DNA of 64,000 bases from the NCBI GenBank assembly GCA_027491235.1, contig JAIXWO010000018.1, positions 124,001 through 188,000 on the forward strand, in the 5' to 3' direction. Shown here in pieces: positions 24,973 through 34,918 of the stretch (positions are counted from its first letter, which is position 1; every line of letters begins with the position of its first letter). A program made the position numbers and the translations under genes. Source of the stretch: Sphingomonadales bacterium (GTDB lineage: Bacteria; Pseudomonadota; Alphaproteobacteria; Sphingomonadales; Sphingomonadaceae). The notes under the pieces were generated by a model. It saw nothing but the letters and a program-made list of their open reading frames with translations, did no database searches and was not told where the DNA came from.

Positions 24973-25590
24973 ATGGGGCTGACTGCAGAACAACTAAAGG
25001 CCTCTGTTGACGCCTTGATCGCGATCGAACCGAGGTTCGGCGATGCTGTGGGCCGGGTTGGTTATCCGGAACCGCGCATCCGCAGCCGGGGCTATGAAAC
25101 GCTGCTCCGCACAATCATCGGCCAGCAAGTCAGCGTGAAGGCTGCGGCGTCGATCTGGAACAAGCTGGAGGCGGGGCTTGGCGACCTCACTCAGCCGGCC
25201 ACGGTTCTGGGGTCCAATGAGGAGGAACTGCGCAGCTTTGGCCTGTCACGGCAAAAGCAGGGCTATGTCCTCAGCCTTGCCCGACTGGTGGAGGACGGTG
25301 ATTTGGACCTGCACAATCTGCCGGAAGACGACGAAGAGGCCATCGCGCTGATGACGAAGGTCAAGGGTATCGGGCGCTGGTCCGCGGAGATTTACCTTCT
25401 CTTTGCCGAAGGGCGCGCCGATATCTGGCCGGCGGGCGATCTGGCGGTACAGATCGAAATTGGCCGCATTTTGGGATTGGAGGAGCGCCCGAGCGAGAAG
25501 CATGTCCGCCAATTGGCGGAGATATGGCGACCCCATCGGGGTGCCGCTGCCATCATGGCCTGGCATCATTATAATACCGACACAATCTAG
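24973..25590 (+). CDS. DNA-3-methyladenine glycosylase II family (AlkA-like)
   Basis: 205 residues, the compact form without the AlkA N-terminal domain. The helix-hairpin-helix KVKGIGRWSAEIYLLFA is at 129-145, followed by the catalytic aspartate D156 in IWPAGDLAVQ. The substrate pocket helix TIIGQQVSVKAAASIW is at 47-62. It removes alkylated purines in base-excision repair. A longer upstream ATG overlaps the divergent ferredoxin region and gives a non-family N-terminus. Confidence 0.9.
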   Translation: MGLTAEQLKASVDALIAIEPRFGDAVGRVGYPEPRIRSRGYETLLRTIIGQQVSVKAAASIWNKLEAGLGDLTQPATVLGSNEEELRSFGLSRQKQGYVLSLARLVEDGDLDLHNLPEDDEEAIALMTKVKGIGRWSAEIYLLFAEGRADIWPAGDLAVQIEIGRILGLEERPSEKHVRQLAEIWRPHRGAAAIMAWHHYNTDTI

Positions 25591-25602
25591 CCGGTCGCCC
25601 GA

Positions 25603-26418
25603 TCAGATAGTGGGCGGACCCGATACCGAGAGCGTGATGGCTTCTAATCGGTCCAACGCCTTTCGGACCTGCACATAGTTGCGGGCGCGGGCCAGCCAAG
25701 GCTTGGCGTCGGCCTGACCGGGCAGAGCCTCCACCTCACGAATGGCGACCTCAACCCTATCCCGTTCCAAAGCACGGCTCGCCCGATCAAAACGCTGGTC
25801 GGGTGAGAGGCGGTCTTCGCCCTCATGCTTAATCACGGCCAGATTGCCCATGTCGTTCCAGATACGTTTGAACCAGGCTGCATCTGCGGGAGCGGTGACG
25901 AGGCCAGTCCGCGCGGCATCCAACGCTTCTTCGAGCTGTTCGAGCGTGACTGGCGCCCGGGCACCCTTGATGATTGCGGATACAGCATTTGCATCTGTGC
26001 CGCCAAATTGCCGCATCAACGCGCCTTCCAGATAACCGAGAGACGCCCCACGTTCGATCGCCCTGCGGGCAGCAAAAGCAATCATCATCCGTTCGGCGCG
26101 GGAGGCATCGTTGGAGGCGCTGTCGGCTTGTTGGTCAATGATCGCCAGCTTCTCCTCGATCTTCGCCATATGGGCTTCAGGCGAGGCAATGATCTCCTCT
26201 TCTGGAGCAGCCGGAGCGGGGATTGAGCTTTGAGACGGCGCGAGGACGGTTTGAGGCGGAGGCGATGCCCCCAGCACCAGGTTACGGGCGGGCGTCCATT
26301 CGGACAAAAGCCACCCCATTGCGGCGATGCCAATGACAAAGCAGACCATCGCGAAGATGACCAGTCCGCGTATGGAGCGTGAGCGGGCGGGTTCGGGCGG
26401 CGTAATATCCTCGTCCAT
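25603..26418 (-). CDS. Mitofilin/Mic60-like inner-membrane protein of the hem cluster
   Basis: 271 residues. One N-terminal transmembrane helix (about 19-38) is followed by a Pro/Ala-rich linker, a helical region with heptad-like spacing (EAHMAKIEEKLAIIDQQADS) and a C-terminal helical domain (RGASLGYLEGALMRQFGG to the end). Alphaproteobacterial Mic60 proteins are encoded just after hemD, have one N-terminal helix and shape intracytoplasmic membranes. This one is short with only a modest coiled coil, so the assignment rests on position and architecture. ATGA overlap with hemD. Confidence 0.65.
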   Translation of the reverse strand: MDEDITPPEPARSRSIRGLVIFAMVCFVIGIAAMGWLLSEWTPARNLVLGASPPPQTVLAPSQSSIPAPAAPEEEIIASPEAHMAKIEEKLAIIDQQADSASNDASRAERMMIAFAARRAIERGASLGYLEGALMRQFGGTDANAVSAIIKGARAPVTLEQLEEALDAARTGLVTAPADAAWFKRIWNDMGNLAVIKHEGEDRLSPDQRFDRASRALERDRVEVAIREVEALPGQADAKPWLARARNYVQVRKALDRLEAITLSVSGPPTI

Positions 26419-27107
26419 CAGGGAGATGTGCCCGTTTCACCGACGCGGCACAAGGGGGCAGCGATCTCGAGCATCGCCCTGTCTGATGGCGCATCTGGCC
26501 AATGGACGCTCGCCCAGCCCGGCCCGGCGGCGATGGCGGCCTTCTCGCTGATGCCGACAAGGTCGATATGTCTGCGCTCCGCAACAAGCCCTGCGAAGCG
26601 CCGTGCCGCCCGAGGGGAATGGACGAGCGCGATGAGGGGCTGCTGCGTCACTTCTTGGACTTGAGTATCAATAGTTAATTCAACAGTCTCATAGACAATC
26701 TTCACATCAAATATGAGGTTGGAATGGTTGACGGGTGTGTGCGGTTCTCCAGCCAGCCACAGCAGATGGCGATATCCCAGCGCAGCAGCGAGGTCCGCCA
26801 GTGCTGCGGCGCCGTCTGTGCCTGCTGTGACGTCACTTAACCCAGCCCGTCGCGCCGCGTCTGCCGTCGCCTCGCCGACGCAGAGAATGGACAAATCTTT
26901 TAAAAAATTTATACTTTTATCTATAAATTTCAATGCATTAGAACTTGTTATTAAGACTGCATCATAGGGTGTGGTTGCATCCATCGACCAGGGCACGGCC
27001 CGCACCTCAAACATTGGGACGACCAAAGGCGCCAATCCTTGCGCTGCAGCGCGCTGTGCCGTCTCATCCGCCCCCGGCTGGGGCCGCAGGACGAGGAGCG
27101 GCTTCAT
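26418..27107 (-). CDS. hemD: Uroporphyrinogen-III synthase (HemD)
   Basis: 229 residues, weakly conserved as usual for the family. Two alpha/beta lobes read LLVLRPQPGADETAQRAAAQGL, DAVLITSSNALKFI, CVGEATADAARRAGL, and later ALVHSPRAARRFAGLV and DLVGISEKAAIAAG. It closes and inverts ring D of hydroxymethylbilane, the product of HemC encoded next to it. It overlaps hemC and the mitofilin-like gene by ATGA on either side. Two internal segments (about 26650-26730 and 26890-26965) are strikingly AT-rich. Confidence 0.88.
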   Translation of the reverse strand: MKPLLVLRPQPGADETAQRAAAQGLAPLVVPMFEVRAVPWSMDATTPYDAVLITSSNALKFIDKSINFLKDLSILCVGEATADAARRAGLSDVTAGTDGAAALADLAAALGYRHLLWLAGEPHTPVNHSNLIFDVKIVYETVELTIDTQVQEVTQQPLIALVHSPRAARRFAGLVAERRHIDLVGISEKAAIAAGPGWASVHWPDAPSDRAMLEIAAPLCRVGETGTSP

Positions 27108-28000
27108 CCGAATATGGCACGTAGGCGCGGCGGCGCGCGGTCGAGCAGTGCTTGGGCAAGCGTTGCGGGATTGTCCGATGCGCCGTGTTCCCGCATCGCC
27201 CCGTCTTCGGTCAGGATCTCCCCACGGATATGGAGCGCACCCTCAACAAGCCGCGCTTGGGCGGCAACAGGTGAGTGGCAGTCCGCACTTAGGGTGGCGA
27301 GGAAGGCCCGTTCCGCCATCACACAGGCAAAGGTATCTGCGTGATTGATCGGATCAAGCAAGGCGCGGACACGCGCGTTGTTGCCAAGCGTTTCAATGCC
27401 GACAGCCCCTTGGGCAGGCGCAGGCAGCATCTCGTCTTCTGAAATGGCGACGCCGACATCCTGTTGGCCCAGTCGGTCCAGACCTGCCGCCGCCAGCAGT
27501 GTGGCATCGGCCTCTCCGGCCTCAAGCTTGGCAAGGCGCGTGGAGACATTGCCGCGGAACAGGACGATGTTCAGGTCGGGCCGCAAACGCCGCAATTGGG
27601 CACTGCGCCGGGGGGAACTGGTGCCGACGCGCGCGCCCTGCGGCAGCGCGCTGATGCTGGAAGCGCCGATCAGCCGGTCACGAACATCGGCACGCGGCAG
27701 CATGGCAACAATGGCCAATTCGGGCGGCCGGAGGGTTTCGACATCCTTCATCGAATGGACGGCGAAATCGATATCGCCTTCAAACAAGGCGCGATCCAGC
27801 TCCTTCGTCCACAAGGCCTTGCCGCCGACCTCTGCCAGAGGCCGGTCCAGAATGCGGTCTCCACTGGCCGTCATGGCGACAATCTCGATACGCGACTCGC
27901 TCCATCCATGCGCCTTTAACAGGGCATCGCGCACCAAATGAGCTTGGGCGAGGGCGAGGGGAGAGGCGCGTGTGCCGAGTTTTAGGGGCGTGTCTGTCAT
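27104..28000 (-). CDS. hemC: Hydroxymethylbilane synthase / porphobilinogen deaminase (HemC)
   Basis: 298 residues. It joins four porphobilinogens into hydroxymethylbilane on a dipyrromethane cofactor bound to C241 (LSADCHSPVAAQ). Other signatures are KLGTRASPLALAQA, VHSMKDVETL (substrate loop) and GTSSPRRSAQLRRLRPDL. The start MTDTPLKLGTR is the family N-terminus; a longer frame upstream was not used. It is divergent from tsaD, 44 bp apart. Confidence 0.96.
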   Translation of the reverse strand: MTDTPLKLGTRASPLALAQAHLVRDALLKAHGWSESRIEIVAMTASGDRILDRPLAEVGGKALWTKELDRALFEGDIDFAVHSMKDVETLRPPELAIVAMLPRADVRDRLIGASSISALPQGARVGTSSPRRSAQLRRLRPDLNIVLFRGNVSTRLAKLEAGEADATLLAAAGLDRLGQQDVGVAISEDEMLPAPAQGAVGIETLGNNARVRALLDPINHADTFACVMAERAFLATLSADCHSPVAAQARLVEGALHIRGEILTEDGAMREHGASDNPATLAQALLDRAPPRLRAIFG

Positions 28001-28044
28001 GGCGGCGCTTGTGCTAGCGGCGTGTGGGGCTAGAGGGAAGGCCA

Positions 28045-29079
28045 ATGGCAATCATCCTTGGCCTTGAATCCAGTTGCGACGAAACGGCAGCGGCGCTCGT
28101 TACGAGTGATCGGGTCGTTCTGGCCCACAAATTGGCGACGCAGGAAGCCGCGCACCGGCCCTTTGGCGGCGTGGTGCCGGAGATTGCGGCGCGCGCGCAT
28201 GTCGACGTTCTGGCGGCGTTGATCGAACAGACGTTGGAGGAGGCAGGCCTGACGCTGAATGACGTCGACGCCATCGCCGCGACCGCCGGGCCGGGCCTGA
28301 TCGGGGGCGTCATGGTCGGGCTGGTGACCGGTAAGGCCTTGGCCCATGCTGCGGGCAAGCCCCTCATTGCCGTCAATCATCTGGAAGGCCATGCTTTGAG
28401 CCCGCGTCTCGCGGACCCTGCGCTGGAATTTCCGTATCTGCTGCTGCTCGTCTCCGGCGGGCATTGCCAGCTGCTGCTAGTGGAAGGCGTCGGCCAATAT
28501 CGCCGCCTTGCGACAACGATTGATGATGCGGCAGGCGAAGCCTTCGACAAGACGGCCAAGCTGTTGAAGCTCGGCTTTCCGGGCGGCCCAGCCGTGGAAG
28601 CGGCCGCGCGGTCGGGGAACGCAAAGGCGGTGCCTCTGCCGCGCCCGCTCGTTGGCACAGCAGAGCCGCATTTCTCTTTTGCCGGATTGAAAAGTGCTGT
28701 TCTGCGCGCCCGTGATGCCGGCATCCACAAGCCCGAAGACATCGCCGCCAGCTTTCAGCAGGCCGTGGTCGATTGTCTGGTCGACCGCACAAAGCGTGCC
28801 ATTCACCGGGCGCATGGGGCGACGGCTTTGGTCGTCGCAGGCGGTGTCGCGGCCAATCAGGCAATCCGGACGGCGCTTGAGGCGCTGGCGGCTTCCAATG
28901 GCCTCCCCTTCTTTGCACCGCCGCTCTGGCTTTGCACCGACAATGCCGCAATGATCGGCTGGGCGGGTGCGGAACGGTTCGCATTGGGACTGACGGATCC
29001 GCTCGACGTGATCGCGCGGCCGCGCTGGCCGCTTGATCCGGATGCGGAAACGGTTCGTGGTGCAGGAGTAAAGGCATGA
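28045..29079 (+). CDS. tsaD: tRNA N6-adenosine threonylcarbamoyltransferase (TsaD)
   Basis: 344 residues, ASKHA fold. It transfers the threonylcarbamoyl group to A37 of ANN-decoding tRNAs together with TsaB and TsaE. Seen are [28 protein letters not shown], the metal-binding pair in [22 protein letters not shown] and [21 protein letters not shown] precedes the start. ATGA overlap with gpsA. Confidence 0.97.
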   Translation: MAIILGLESSCDETAAALVTSDRVVLAHKLATQEAAHRPFGGVVPEIAARAHVDVLAALIEQTLEEAGLTLNDVDAIAATAGPGLIGGVMVGLVTGKALAHAAGKPLIAVNHLEGHALSPRLADPALEFPYLLLLVSGGHCQLLLVEGVGQYRRLATTIDDAAGEAFDKTAKLLKLGFPGGPAVEAAARSGNAKAVPLPRPLVGTAEPHFSFAGLKSAVLRARDAGIHKPEDIAASFQQAVVDCLVDRTKRAIHRAHGATALVVAGGVAANQAIRTALEALAASNGLPFFAPPLWLCTDNAAMIGWAGAERFALGLTDPLDVIARPRWPLDPDAETVRGAGVKA

Positions 29080-30056
29080 AGCTTGGGGTCATCGGTGGCG
29101 GCGCTTGGGGCACGGCATTGGCTCAAGTTGCAGCTGCGGGCGGAGACGACGTCGTTCTCTGGGCGCGGGAGGCCGATGTCGTCGCGTCGATCAATGCGTC
29201 GCGCGAGAATAGCAGCTTCCTGAAAGGTGTCTCCCTCTCAGAGCATATCGTCGCGACAGGGGATTTGGCCGATTTGGCGCCGTGCGACGCGTTGCTGGTC
29301 GTCACCCCTGCGCAGCACATGCGCGCGGTGCTCGCGAACACACCGGTGGGTACCCGTCCGCTTGTTCTGTGCGCCAAGGGCATTGAGGCGGAGACGCAGA
29401 TGCTGATGTCTGAGGTGGCGGCGCAGTGTTGCCCTGAGGCGGCCATTGCCGTTCTATCCGGCCCCACCTTCGCGCATGAAGTCGCCAAGGGCCTGCCGAC
29501 CGCGATCACACTCGCCTGTGAGGATGCCGCCATCGGGCAGCAACTCGCCGCGCGCATCGCGCGACCGCACTTCCGACCCTATGTTTCGCAGGATGTGATT
29601 GGCGCAGAAATTGGCGGCGCTGTGAAGAACGTGCTCGCCATCGCCTGTGGCGTCGTCGAAGGGGCAGGCCTCGGCCAGAATGCGCGGGCGGCCCTCATCG
29701 CCCGTGGCTTTGCAGAGATGACCCGCTTCGGTCTGGCGCGCGGTGCGCAGGCCGAGACGTTGGCTGGTCTATCGGGTCTGGGTGATCTCGTACTCACCTG
29801 TTCCTCGACCAGCTCCCGCAATTTCTCGCTCGGCAAGGGGCTGGGAGAGGGGCAGAGCGCCGCGTCGCTGCTAGCTGACCGGAAAACCGTGGCTGAAGGG
29901 GCCTACACGGCGCCTGTGCTTCAGCAGGCTGCCTTGGCGGCAGGCGTGGAGATGCCGATTGTCGATGCCGTTTGCGCGCTGCTCAAGGATGCCGACATCC
30001 GTGGGGTTGTCGCGTCATTGCTGTCCCGCCCCCTCAAGGGCGAGGGTGCTGCCTGA
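29076..30056 (+). CDS. gpsA: Glycerol-3-phosphate dehydrogenase [NAD(P)+] (GpsA)
   Basis: 326 residues. It makes sn-glycerol-3-phosphate for phospholipids from dihydroxyacetone phosphate. The N-terminal Rossmann motif is [16 protein letters not shown]; the catalytic Lys lies in [16 protein letters not shown], and [16 protein letters not shown] and [13 protein letters not shown] complete the family pattern. It ends directly against the convergent DUF1674 gene with no space for a terminator. Confidence 0.97.
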   Translation: MKLGVIGGGAWGTALAQVAAAGGDDVVLWAREADVVASINASRENSSFLKGVSLSEHIVATGDLADLAPCDALLVVTPAQHMRAVLANTPVGTRPLVLCAKGIEAETQMLMSEVAAQCCPEAAIAVLSGPTFAHEVAKGLPTAITLACEDAAIGQQLAARIARPHFRPYVSQDVIGAEIGGAVKNVLAIACGVVEGAGLGQNARAALIARGFAEMTRFGLARGAQAETLAGLSGLGDLVLTCSSTSSRNFSLGKGLGEGQSAASLLADRKTVAEGAYTAPVLQQAALAAGVEMPIVDAVCALLKDADIRGVVASLLSRPLKGEGAA

Positions 30057-30224
30057 TCAAAAATCGACCGCGATGCCCTTCAAGGTCCAGTCACCATAGC
30101 GGACAGGGTTGAGGCCAAGCGGATCTTCGGTCGTAGCCTTGTCCACCACCGGCTCCGGCTGAGGCAAAGGTGGGCTTTTGGAGAGATGCTTTGGTGGCTT
30201 CACGTGTGCGGGGCGCTGTCCCAT
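30057..30224 (-). CDS. Small DUF1674 protein, SDHAF4-like succinate dehydrogenase assembly factor
   Basis: 55 residues. The C-terminal DPLGLNPVRYGDWTLKGIAVDF region, with RYGDW-x3-G-x3-DF, is the hallmark of DUF1674/SDHAF4, which binds flavinylated SdhA before complex II assembly. The N-terminus is Pro/Lys-rich and probably disordered. The start was set by AAGGA placed 9 bp upstream; a longer open frame on this strand crosses htpX and is not credible. It is divergent from htpX. Confidence 0.82.
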   Translation of the reverse strand: MGQRPAHVKPPKHLSKSPPLPQPEPVVDKATTEDPLGLNPVRYGDWTLKGIAVDF

Positions 30225-30290
30225 ATGTTCATTCCTTCTTGAAGCCAGCCTGATGCTTCCCACATTGGGGGTGTTAGGAGGAGAGTTCAA

Positions 30291-31163
30291 GTGAACGGTC
30301 TGAAAACACTTTTGCTTTTGTCGGCGCTGACAGCGTTGCTGATGGCTTTGGGATACACATTTGGCGGCGCGCAGGGGGCGGTCATCGCTTTCGTCGTTGC
30401 GGCGGGCATGAACGTGTTTTCCTACTGGAATTCCGACAAGGTGGTGCTGCGCATGCACGATGCGCGGGAAGTGGACGCGACGAGCGCGCCCGATTTTTAC
30501 GGCATGGTCGCTGAACTCGCGAAGCGCGCGGATCTGCCGATGCCGAAGGTTTACATTATCGATTCACCCCACCCCAATGCCTTTGCGACGGGGCGTGATC
30601 CCGAACATGCGGCAGTTGCGGCCACGACAGGCCTGCTCAACATGCTGACGCGCGATGAAGTCGCGGGCGTCATGGCGCACGAGCTTGGTCATGTGAAGAA
30701 TCGCGACACGTTGGTCATGACGGTCGTCGCGACTGTGGCCGGCGCCATTTCGATGCTGGCCAATTTCGGCTTGTTCTTCCGCAGCGGCGACAATCGCGGC
30801 AATGCGCTGGCCACTATCCTTGCCGTCATCGTGGCGCCCATGGCGGCGATGATCGTGCAAATGGCAATCAGCCGGACGCGGGAATTTGGGGCCGACAAAG
30901 CGGGCGCTGAAATTTCGGGCAACCCGATGGCACTAGCGTCCGCACTCTCCAAGATTTCGCGCGGGGCGCAGGCGATCCCCAATCCGGTGTCGGAACGGAT
31001 GCCCGCCGCAGCGCAGCTCTACATCGTGCCGACGCACATCTCCCAGATGTTCTCAACGCACCCAGCCACGGAGCACCGCATTGAGGCGCTTCAGGATTTG
31101 GCGGCACAAATGGGCACCGTGCAGGCCCCGCGCCGACGCAGCGCACTAGATCCATTGAGCTGA
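30291..31163 (+). CDS. htpX: Membrane zinc protease HtpX
   Basis: 290 residues with a GTG start behind AGGAGGAGAG. Two N-terminal membrane helices (4-22, 29-47) precede the catalytic HELGH (130-134 in [13 protein letters not shown]). Two more hydrophobic segments lie near 145-185, and [13 protein letters not shown] supplies the third ligand. HtpX degrades misfolded membrane proteins alongside FtsH. The stop codon lies in the first unit of a 14-bp tandem repeat. Confidence 0.95.
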   Translation: MNGLKTLLLLSALTALLMALGYTFGGAQGAVIAFVVAAGMNVFSYWNSDKVVLRMHDAREVDATSAPDFYGMVAELAKRADLPMPKVYIIDSPHPNAFATGRDPEHAAVAATTGLLNMLTRDEVAGVMAHELGHVKNRDTLVMTVVATVAGAISMLANFGLFFRSGDNRGNALATILAVIVAPMAAMIVQMAISRTREFGADKAGAEISGNPMALASALSKISRGAQAIPNPVSERMPAAAQLYIVPTHISQMFSTHPATEHRIEALQDLAAQMGTVQAPRRRSALDPLS

Positions 31164-31192
31164 ATCCATTGGGCTGACTCCATTGGGCTGAC
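31151..31192 (+). repeat. Three tandem 14-bp repeats across the htpX stop codon
   Basis: TCCATTGAGCTGAA, TCCATTGGGCTGAC and TCCATTGGGCTGAC are contiguous. The first unit holds the last htpX codons and its TGA. Each unit carries its own in-frame-type TGA, so slippage would alter only the 3' flank. Confidence 0.85.
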
Positions 31193-31221
31193 AAGGCGGC
31201 GCGCCCGCGCTAGGGCGAGGG

Positions 31222-32466
31222 ATGACAGATATCCAAGGCCTTCCCGCACGGCGTGCGGCACTCCAATTGCTCGACGCTGTTCTGCGCCGCGGACAACCAC
31301 TTGAAAACGCACTGAACGCCGCCACTAAGGGCATCGACAACCCTGCGGATCGCGCGCTGGCACATGCCATTGCGTCGGAAGCTTTGCGCCGTCTGCCGGA
31401 TCTGGATGATCTGATTGACGGTGCGACCAAGCAGCGGCTGCCGGATGATTCCAAGGCACGCATGGTCCTGCGGATCGCACTGGTGCAGGCGTTGATCCTC
31501 GGAACCCCGCAGCACGCGGCTGTGGCGACGGCGCTGCCGCTTGTGGAGGGTGGACCACGCCGGTTGGTGCATGGTGTTTTGGGCACATTGTTCCGGCAGG
31601 GTGCGCAGTTGCGCAAAGTGCCCATGCTCCTTCCCGCCGTTGAGCAACGCTGGGGCGAGGCCTGGGGGCACGCGATGCTGGGGGCCGCCTCAGAAGTGCT
31701 GGCGGAGCAACCGGCGATTGATCTCACGCTTCGGACAGCCGAGTCGACAGACGACTGGGCGGAAAAGCTGGGCGGCGAATCGCTGGCCCCCGGCCATGTC
31801 CGTGTCAGTCGGGATCGGGCGATTACGGACCTTCCCGGTTTTGCCGAAGGCGAATGGTGGGTTCAGAATATCGCGGCTTCTATTCCCGCGCGATTGCTGG
31901 GTGCAGGCGACGGCCGGACGGTGCTGGATTTGTGTGCCGCACCGGGTGGCAAAACCATGCAGCTTGCGGCGTCCGGCTGGACTGTGATCGGTGTGGAGCG
32001 GGAGGCGGCCCGTCTGGACCGTCTGCGCGAAAACCTCCTGAGAACAGGGCTTTCTGCCGATCTCGTGGTGGGCGACGTGCTGAAATGGGAGCCCAAAGAA
32101 CCGGTCGACGCCATCCTGCTGGATGCACCGTGCAGCGCGACGGGCATTTTTGCGCGGCACCCTGATGTGCTCCATCGCATCCGCCCCAAGGACATTGCGC
32201 AACTGGCTGAAATACAGGCCCAAATGCTGAAGCGTGCGGCAGGATGGCTGAAGCCCGATGGCCGCATCGTTTATGCGACCTGCAGTCTGGAACGGCCCGA
32301 AGGCGAAGACGTGGCGGCACAGGCAAAGACGTGGGGCTTATTGGTTGATCCTATTGAAACCGGAGACCTTTTCGGCGGGCTTCAGGCTTCTCCAGAAGGC
32401 TGGCTGCGCGTTCTGCCGGGGCAGGGGCGCGACGGGTTTTTCATTGCGCGGTTCAAGAGGGCGTGA
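31222..32466 (+). CDS. rsmB: 16S rRNA m5C967-type methyltransferase RsmB
   Basis: 414 residues. An N-terminal NusB-like RNA-binding domain (about 1-140, PARRAALQLLDAVLRRGQPL) is followed by the Rossmann methyltransferase. SAM is bound by LDLCAAPGGKTMQLA; the two catalytic cysteines are in LLDAPCSATG and YATCSLERPEGE. It methylates C967 of 16S rRNA. It is followed by rpe 44 bp on, the same order as in many alphaproteobacteria. Confidence 0.92.
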   Translation: MTDIQGLPARRAALQLLDAVLRRGQPLENALNAATKGIDNPADRALAHAIASEALRRLPDLDDLIDGATKQRLPDDSKARMVLRIALVQALILGTPQHAAVATALPLVEGGPRRLVHGVLGTLFRQGAQLRKVPMLLPAVEQRWGEAWGHAMLGAASEVLAEQPAIDLTLRTAESTDDWAEKLGGESLAPGHVRVSRDRAITDLPGFAEGEWWVQNIAASIPARLLGAGDGRTVLDLCAAPGGKTMQLAASGWTVIGVEREAARLDRLRENLLRTGLSADLVVGDVLKWEPKEPVDAILLDAPCSATGIFARHPDVLHRIRPKDIAQLAEIQAQMLKRAAGWLKPDGRIVYATCSLERPEGEDVAAQAKTWGLLVDPIETGDLFGGLQASPEGWLRVLPGQGRDGFFIARFKRA

Positions 32467-32510
32467 CTCGCCTTGCCCGCATCGGCGCTGCCGACTAAGG
32501 CCTCGACGTA

Positions 32511-33173
32511 ATGACTCATCCCGTTCTCATCGCACCGTCGATTCTCTCCGCTGACTTCGCTCGTTTGGGTGAAGAGGTTCGCGCCATTGATGCCGCAGGG
32601 GCAGATTGGATCCATGTGGATGTGATGGACGGCCACTTCGTGCCGAACATCACGATTGGCCCCATGGTGGTGAAGGCGTTGCGCCCGCACACGCAAAAGG
32701 TGATGGACGTGCATCTGATGATCACGCCGGTTGATCCGATGCTGGATGCCTTTGCCGAGGCCGGGTCAGACTATATCACCGTGCATCAAGAAGCCGGGCC
32801 GCACCTTCATCGCACCGTCCAGCGCATCAAGGCGCTGGGCAAGAAGGCGGGCGTCTCGCTTAATCCGGCGACACCCGCCAAGATGCTGGATTACATGTAT
32901 GAGGACATCGACCTCATCCTCGTGATGAGCGTCAACCCCGGCTTTGGCGGGCAGAGCTTTATCGAAAGCCAGCTCCGCAAGATCGAGGCCATCCGCAAGA
33001 ATATCGACAAAATGGGTCTGGATATCCGCCTGCAAGTGGATGGCGGCGTGGATGCCAATACGGCCCCGCGCGTCATTGAAGCTGGTGCAGACGTCCTTGT
33101 GGCGGGCACGGCGACCTTCAAGGGTGGGCCGGATGCGTATGCGGCCAATATTGCGAGACTGCGCGGCCAATGA
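32511..33173 (+). CDS. rpe: Ribulose-phosphate 3-epimerase (Rpe)
   Basis: 220 residues, TIM barrel. It interconverts ribulose-5-phosphate and xylulose-5-phosphate. Metal and acid/base residues sit in [45 protein letters not shown] and [16 protein letters not shown] overlap with the heparinase-like gene. Confidence 0.97.
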   Translation: MTHPVLIAPSILSADFARLGEEVRAIDAAGADWIHVDVMDGHFVPNITIGPMVVKALRPHTQKVMDVHLMITPVDPMLDAFAEAGSDYITVHQEAGPHLHRTVQRIKALGKKAGVSLNPATPAKMLDYMYEDIDLILVMSVNPGFGGQSFIESQLRKIEAIRKNIDKMGLDIRLQVDGGVDANTAPRVIEAGADVLVAGTATFKGGPDAYAANIARLRGQ

Positions 33174-34900
33174 GCGGCGACACGCCGGACACATCCGATA
33201 CGATTGAATCCGGCAAACGCCTTGTGCGTGCCCGCACCGCATCTGGCTCCTCGCTGGGGGAGCGATTGCTCAACCAGTTTTACCGGCTGACCTGGCGCAC
33301 ACCTCTTCACGCTTTCAAACTGCGTGGCCGTTATCCCCTGAAGCTCCTAACCGTTCCCGATGACCCCGTGCTTGGCGATGCCGAACGCGGACTGGCCATG
33401 CTGGAAGGCACCATCCGGTGGCGCGGGGAAACACAGGCCATTGAGGGGTGCCGTTTTGACGCCACCAATTGGTCGCGCGGCTTTTCCGATTATATGCACA
33501 GCTTCGCTTGGTTGCGTGATCTGGCGGCGGCCAAGGATCGCGACATTGCGGCCCCCATTGCCGAATATCTGATGCGTTCTTGGCTTTCCGCCAATGCGGA
33601 CAATGTCACCGATGCCGCCTGGCGTGGAGACTTGGCCGGAAAGCGCGTTCTCTACTGGGCGGCCCATGCGCCGTTGATCCTTTCAAGCACCGATCTCGTC
33701 TATCGATCCAGCGTGCTCAACACGCTCGCTCGCACGGCCCGCCATCTGGATCGTGTGGCGGACCGGACGCCGATTGGCGTTCCCCGTGTCCATGCTTGGG
33801 TGGGCGTGATTGCAGCCGGACTGCTGATGCCGGGCGGAGAACCCCGCCGGACCTTTGGCGAGGCGGGGCTGCAAAAGGCGCTTGCGGGCGCTTTTACCTA
33901 TGACGGCGGCTCGGTCTGCCGATCCCCCAATGCGCTCGCTGATGGAATCGTCACGCTATCGATGCTCGTAAAGGCCTATGAGGCGCGCCGCATTCAACCC
34001 GATGCCCTGATTGGCGAGGTGCTGGCCAAGGCTGTCCCCGCGCTTCAGGGTGTGATGATGGGGGATGGGGCACTGTCCAGCTGGCAAGGCGGGCTGCCGC
34101 TCTGCAAGGTCGATATGGATGCGATCCTCCTCGGCAGTGGCGTCCGGGCCCGGCCCATGCGGCAGGCGCGGGATTGGGGCTATCAGCGGATCAGCGTCGG
34201 TGACACGATCATCGTGATGGATGCCGCACCGCCACCGGTCAGCCGCCTGGTTGAAACGGGCTGCGCCTCAACGCTGGCGATTGAAATTTCAGACGGAACG
34301 CATCGGCTCGTCGTCAATTGCGGCGGTGCGCGTGCAGGTGGCGCCGGCATGACGCCCGTTCTCGCACAGGGGCTGCGCACAACGGCAGCGCATTCGACAC
34401 TGACCTTGTCCGACAGCAACTCAACATCGGTTCATGCTGATGGGTCGCTTGGCAAAGGCGTCGAAGAGGTTGAGTTGGACCGGCAGGAGGCTGAAGTCGG
34501 CAGCCGGATTGAAGCGAGCCATGATGGCTATGCCCGGCGCTATGGTTTCGTGCATCGGCGCAGCATGTCTGTGGGGCCCGATGGGCGCGAAATTCGGGGG
34601 GATGATGTGCTCGTTCCAGCCCAGGTCCGTCGCAAGGGGCAGGCGGCGACGTTCGCGGTCCGCTTCCATCTTGGGCCGGATGTGGAAGTCAGCCCGACAG
34701 CGGATGGAAGTGGCGCATTGCTGCGGATTTCCGAAGGCGCATTGTGGCAGTTCCGCAGCCATGGCGGCGCGCTTGTCATTGATGATAGCCTGTGGGTGGA
34801 CGGCAATGGCCGCATCCGGGCGACGCAGCAATTGGTGATTTCAGGTGAGGTGCCGGCAGGCGGCGCCTCGGTAAGTTGGGCGTTTCGACGCGCCGGATAA
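33170..34900 (+). CDS. Heparinase II/III-like protein
   Basis: 576 residues. The N-terminal half is an alpha/alpha toroid ([20 protein letters not shown], then [10 protein letters not shown] and RTARHLDR) and the C-terminal half a beta-sandwich of the Hepar_II_III type ([10 protein letters not shown]-like [18 protein letters not shown], and [19 protein letters not shown]). No signal peptide is visible, so it seems cytoplasmic or uses an unusual route. The family holds polysaccharide lyases, but the conserved version between rpe and purH in alphaproteobacteria has no established substrate. Confidence 0.85.
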   Translation: MSGDTPDTSDTIESGKRLVRARTASGSSLGERLLNQFYRLTWRTPLHAFKLRGRYPLKLLTVPDDPVLGDAERGLAMLEGTIRWRGETQAIEGCRFDATNWSRGFSDYMHSFAWLRDLAAAKDRDIAAPIAEYLMRSWLSANADNVTDAAWRGDLAGKRVLYWAAHAPLILSSTDLVYRSSVLNTLARTARHLDRVADRTPIGVPRVHAWVGVIAAGLLMPGGEPRRTFGEAGLQKALAGAFTYDGGSVCRSPNALADGIVTLSMLVKAYEARRIQPDALIGEVLAKAVPALQGVMMGDGALSSWQGGLPLCKVDMDAILLGSGVRARPMRQARDWGYQRISVGDTIIVMDAAPPPVSRLVETGCASTLAIEISDGTHRLVVNCGGARAGGAGMTPVLAQGLRTTAAHSTLTLSDSNSTSVHADGSLGKGVEEVELDRQEAEVGSRIEASHDGYARRYGFVHRRSMSVGPDGREIRGDDVLVPAQVRRKGQAATFAVRFHLGPDVEVSPTADGSGALLRISEGALWQFRSHGGALVIDDSLWVDGNGRIRATQQLVISGEVPAGGASVSWAFRRAG

Positions 34901-34918
34901 CGACGGAAAAAGAACGAC

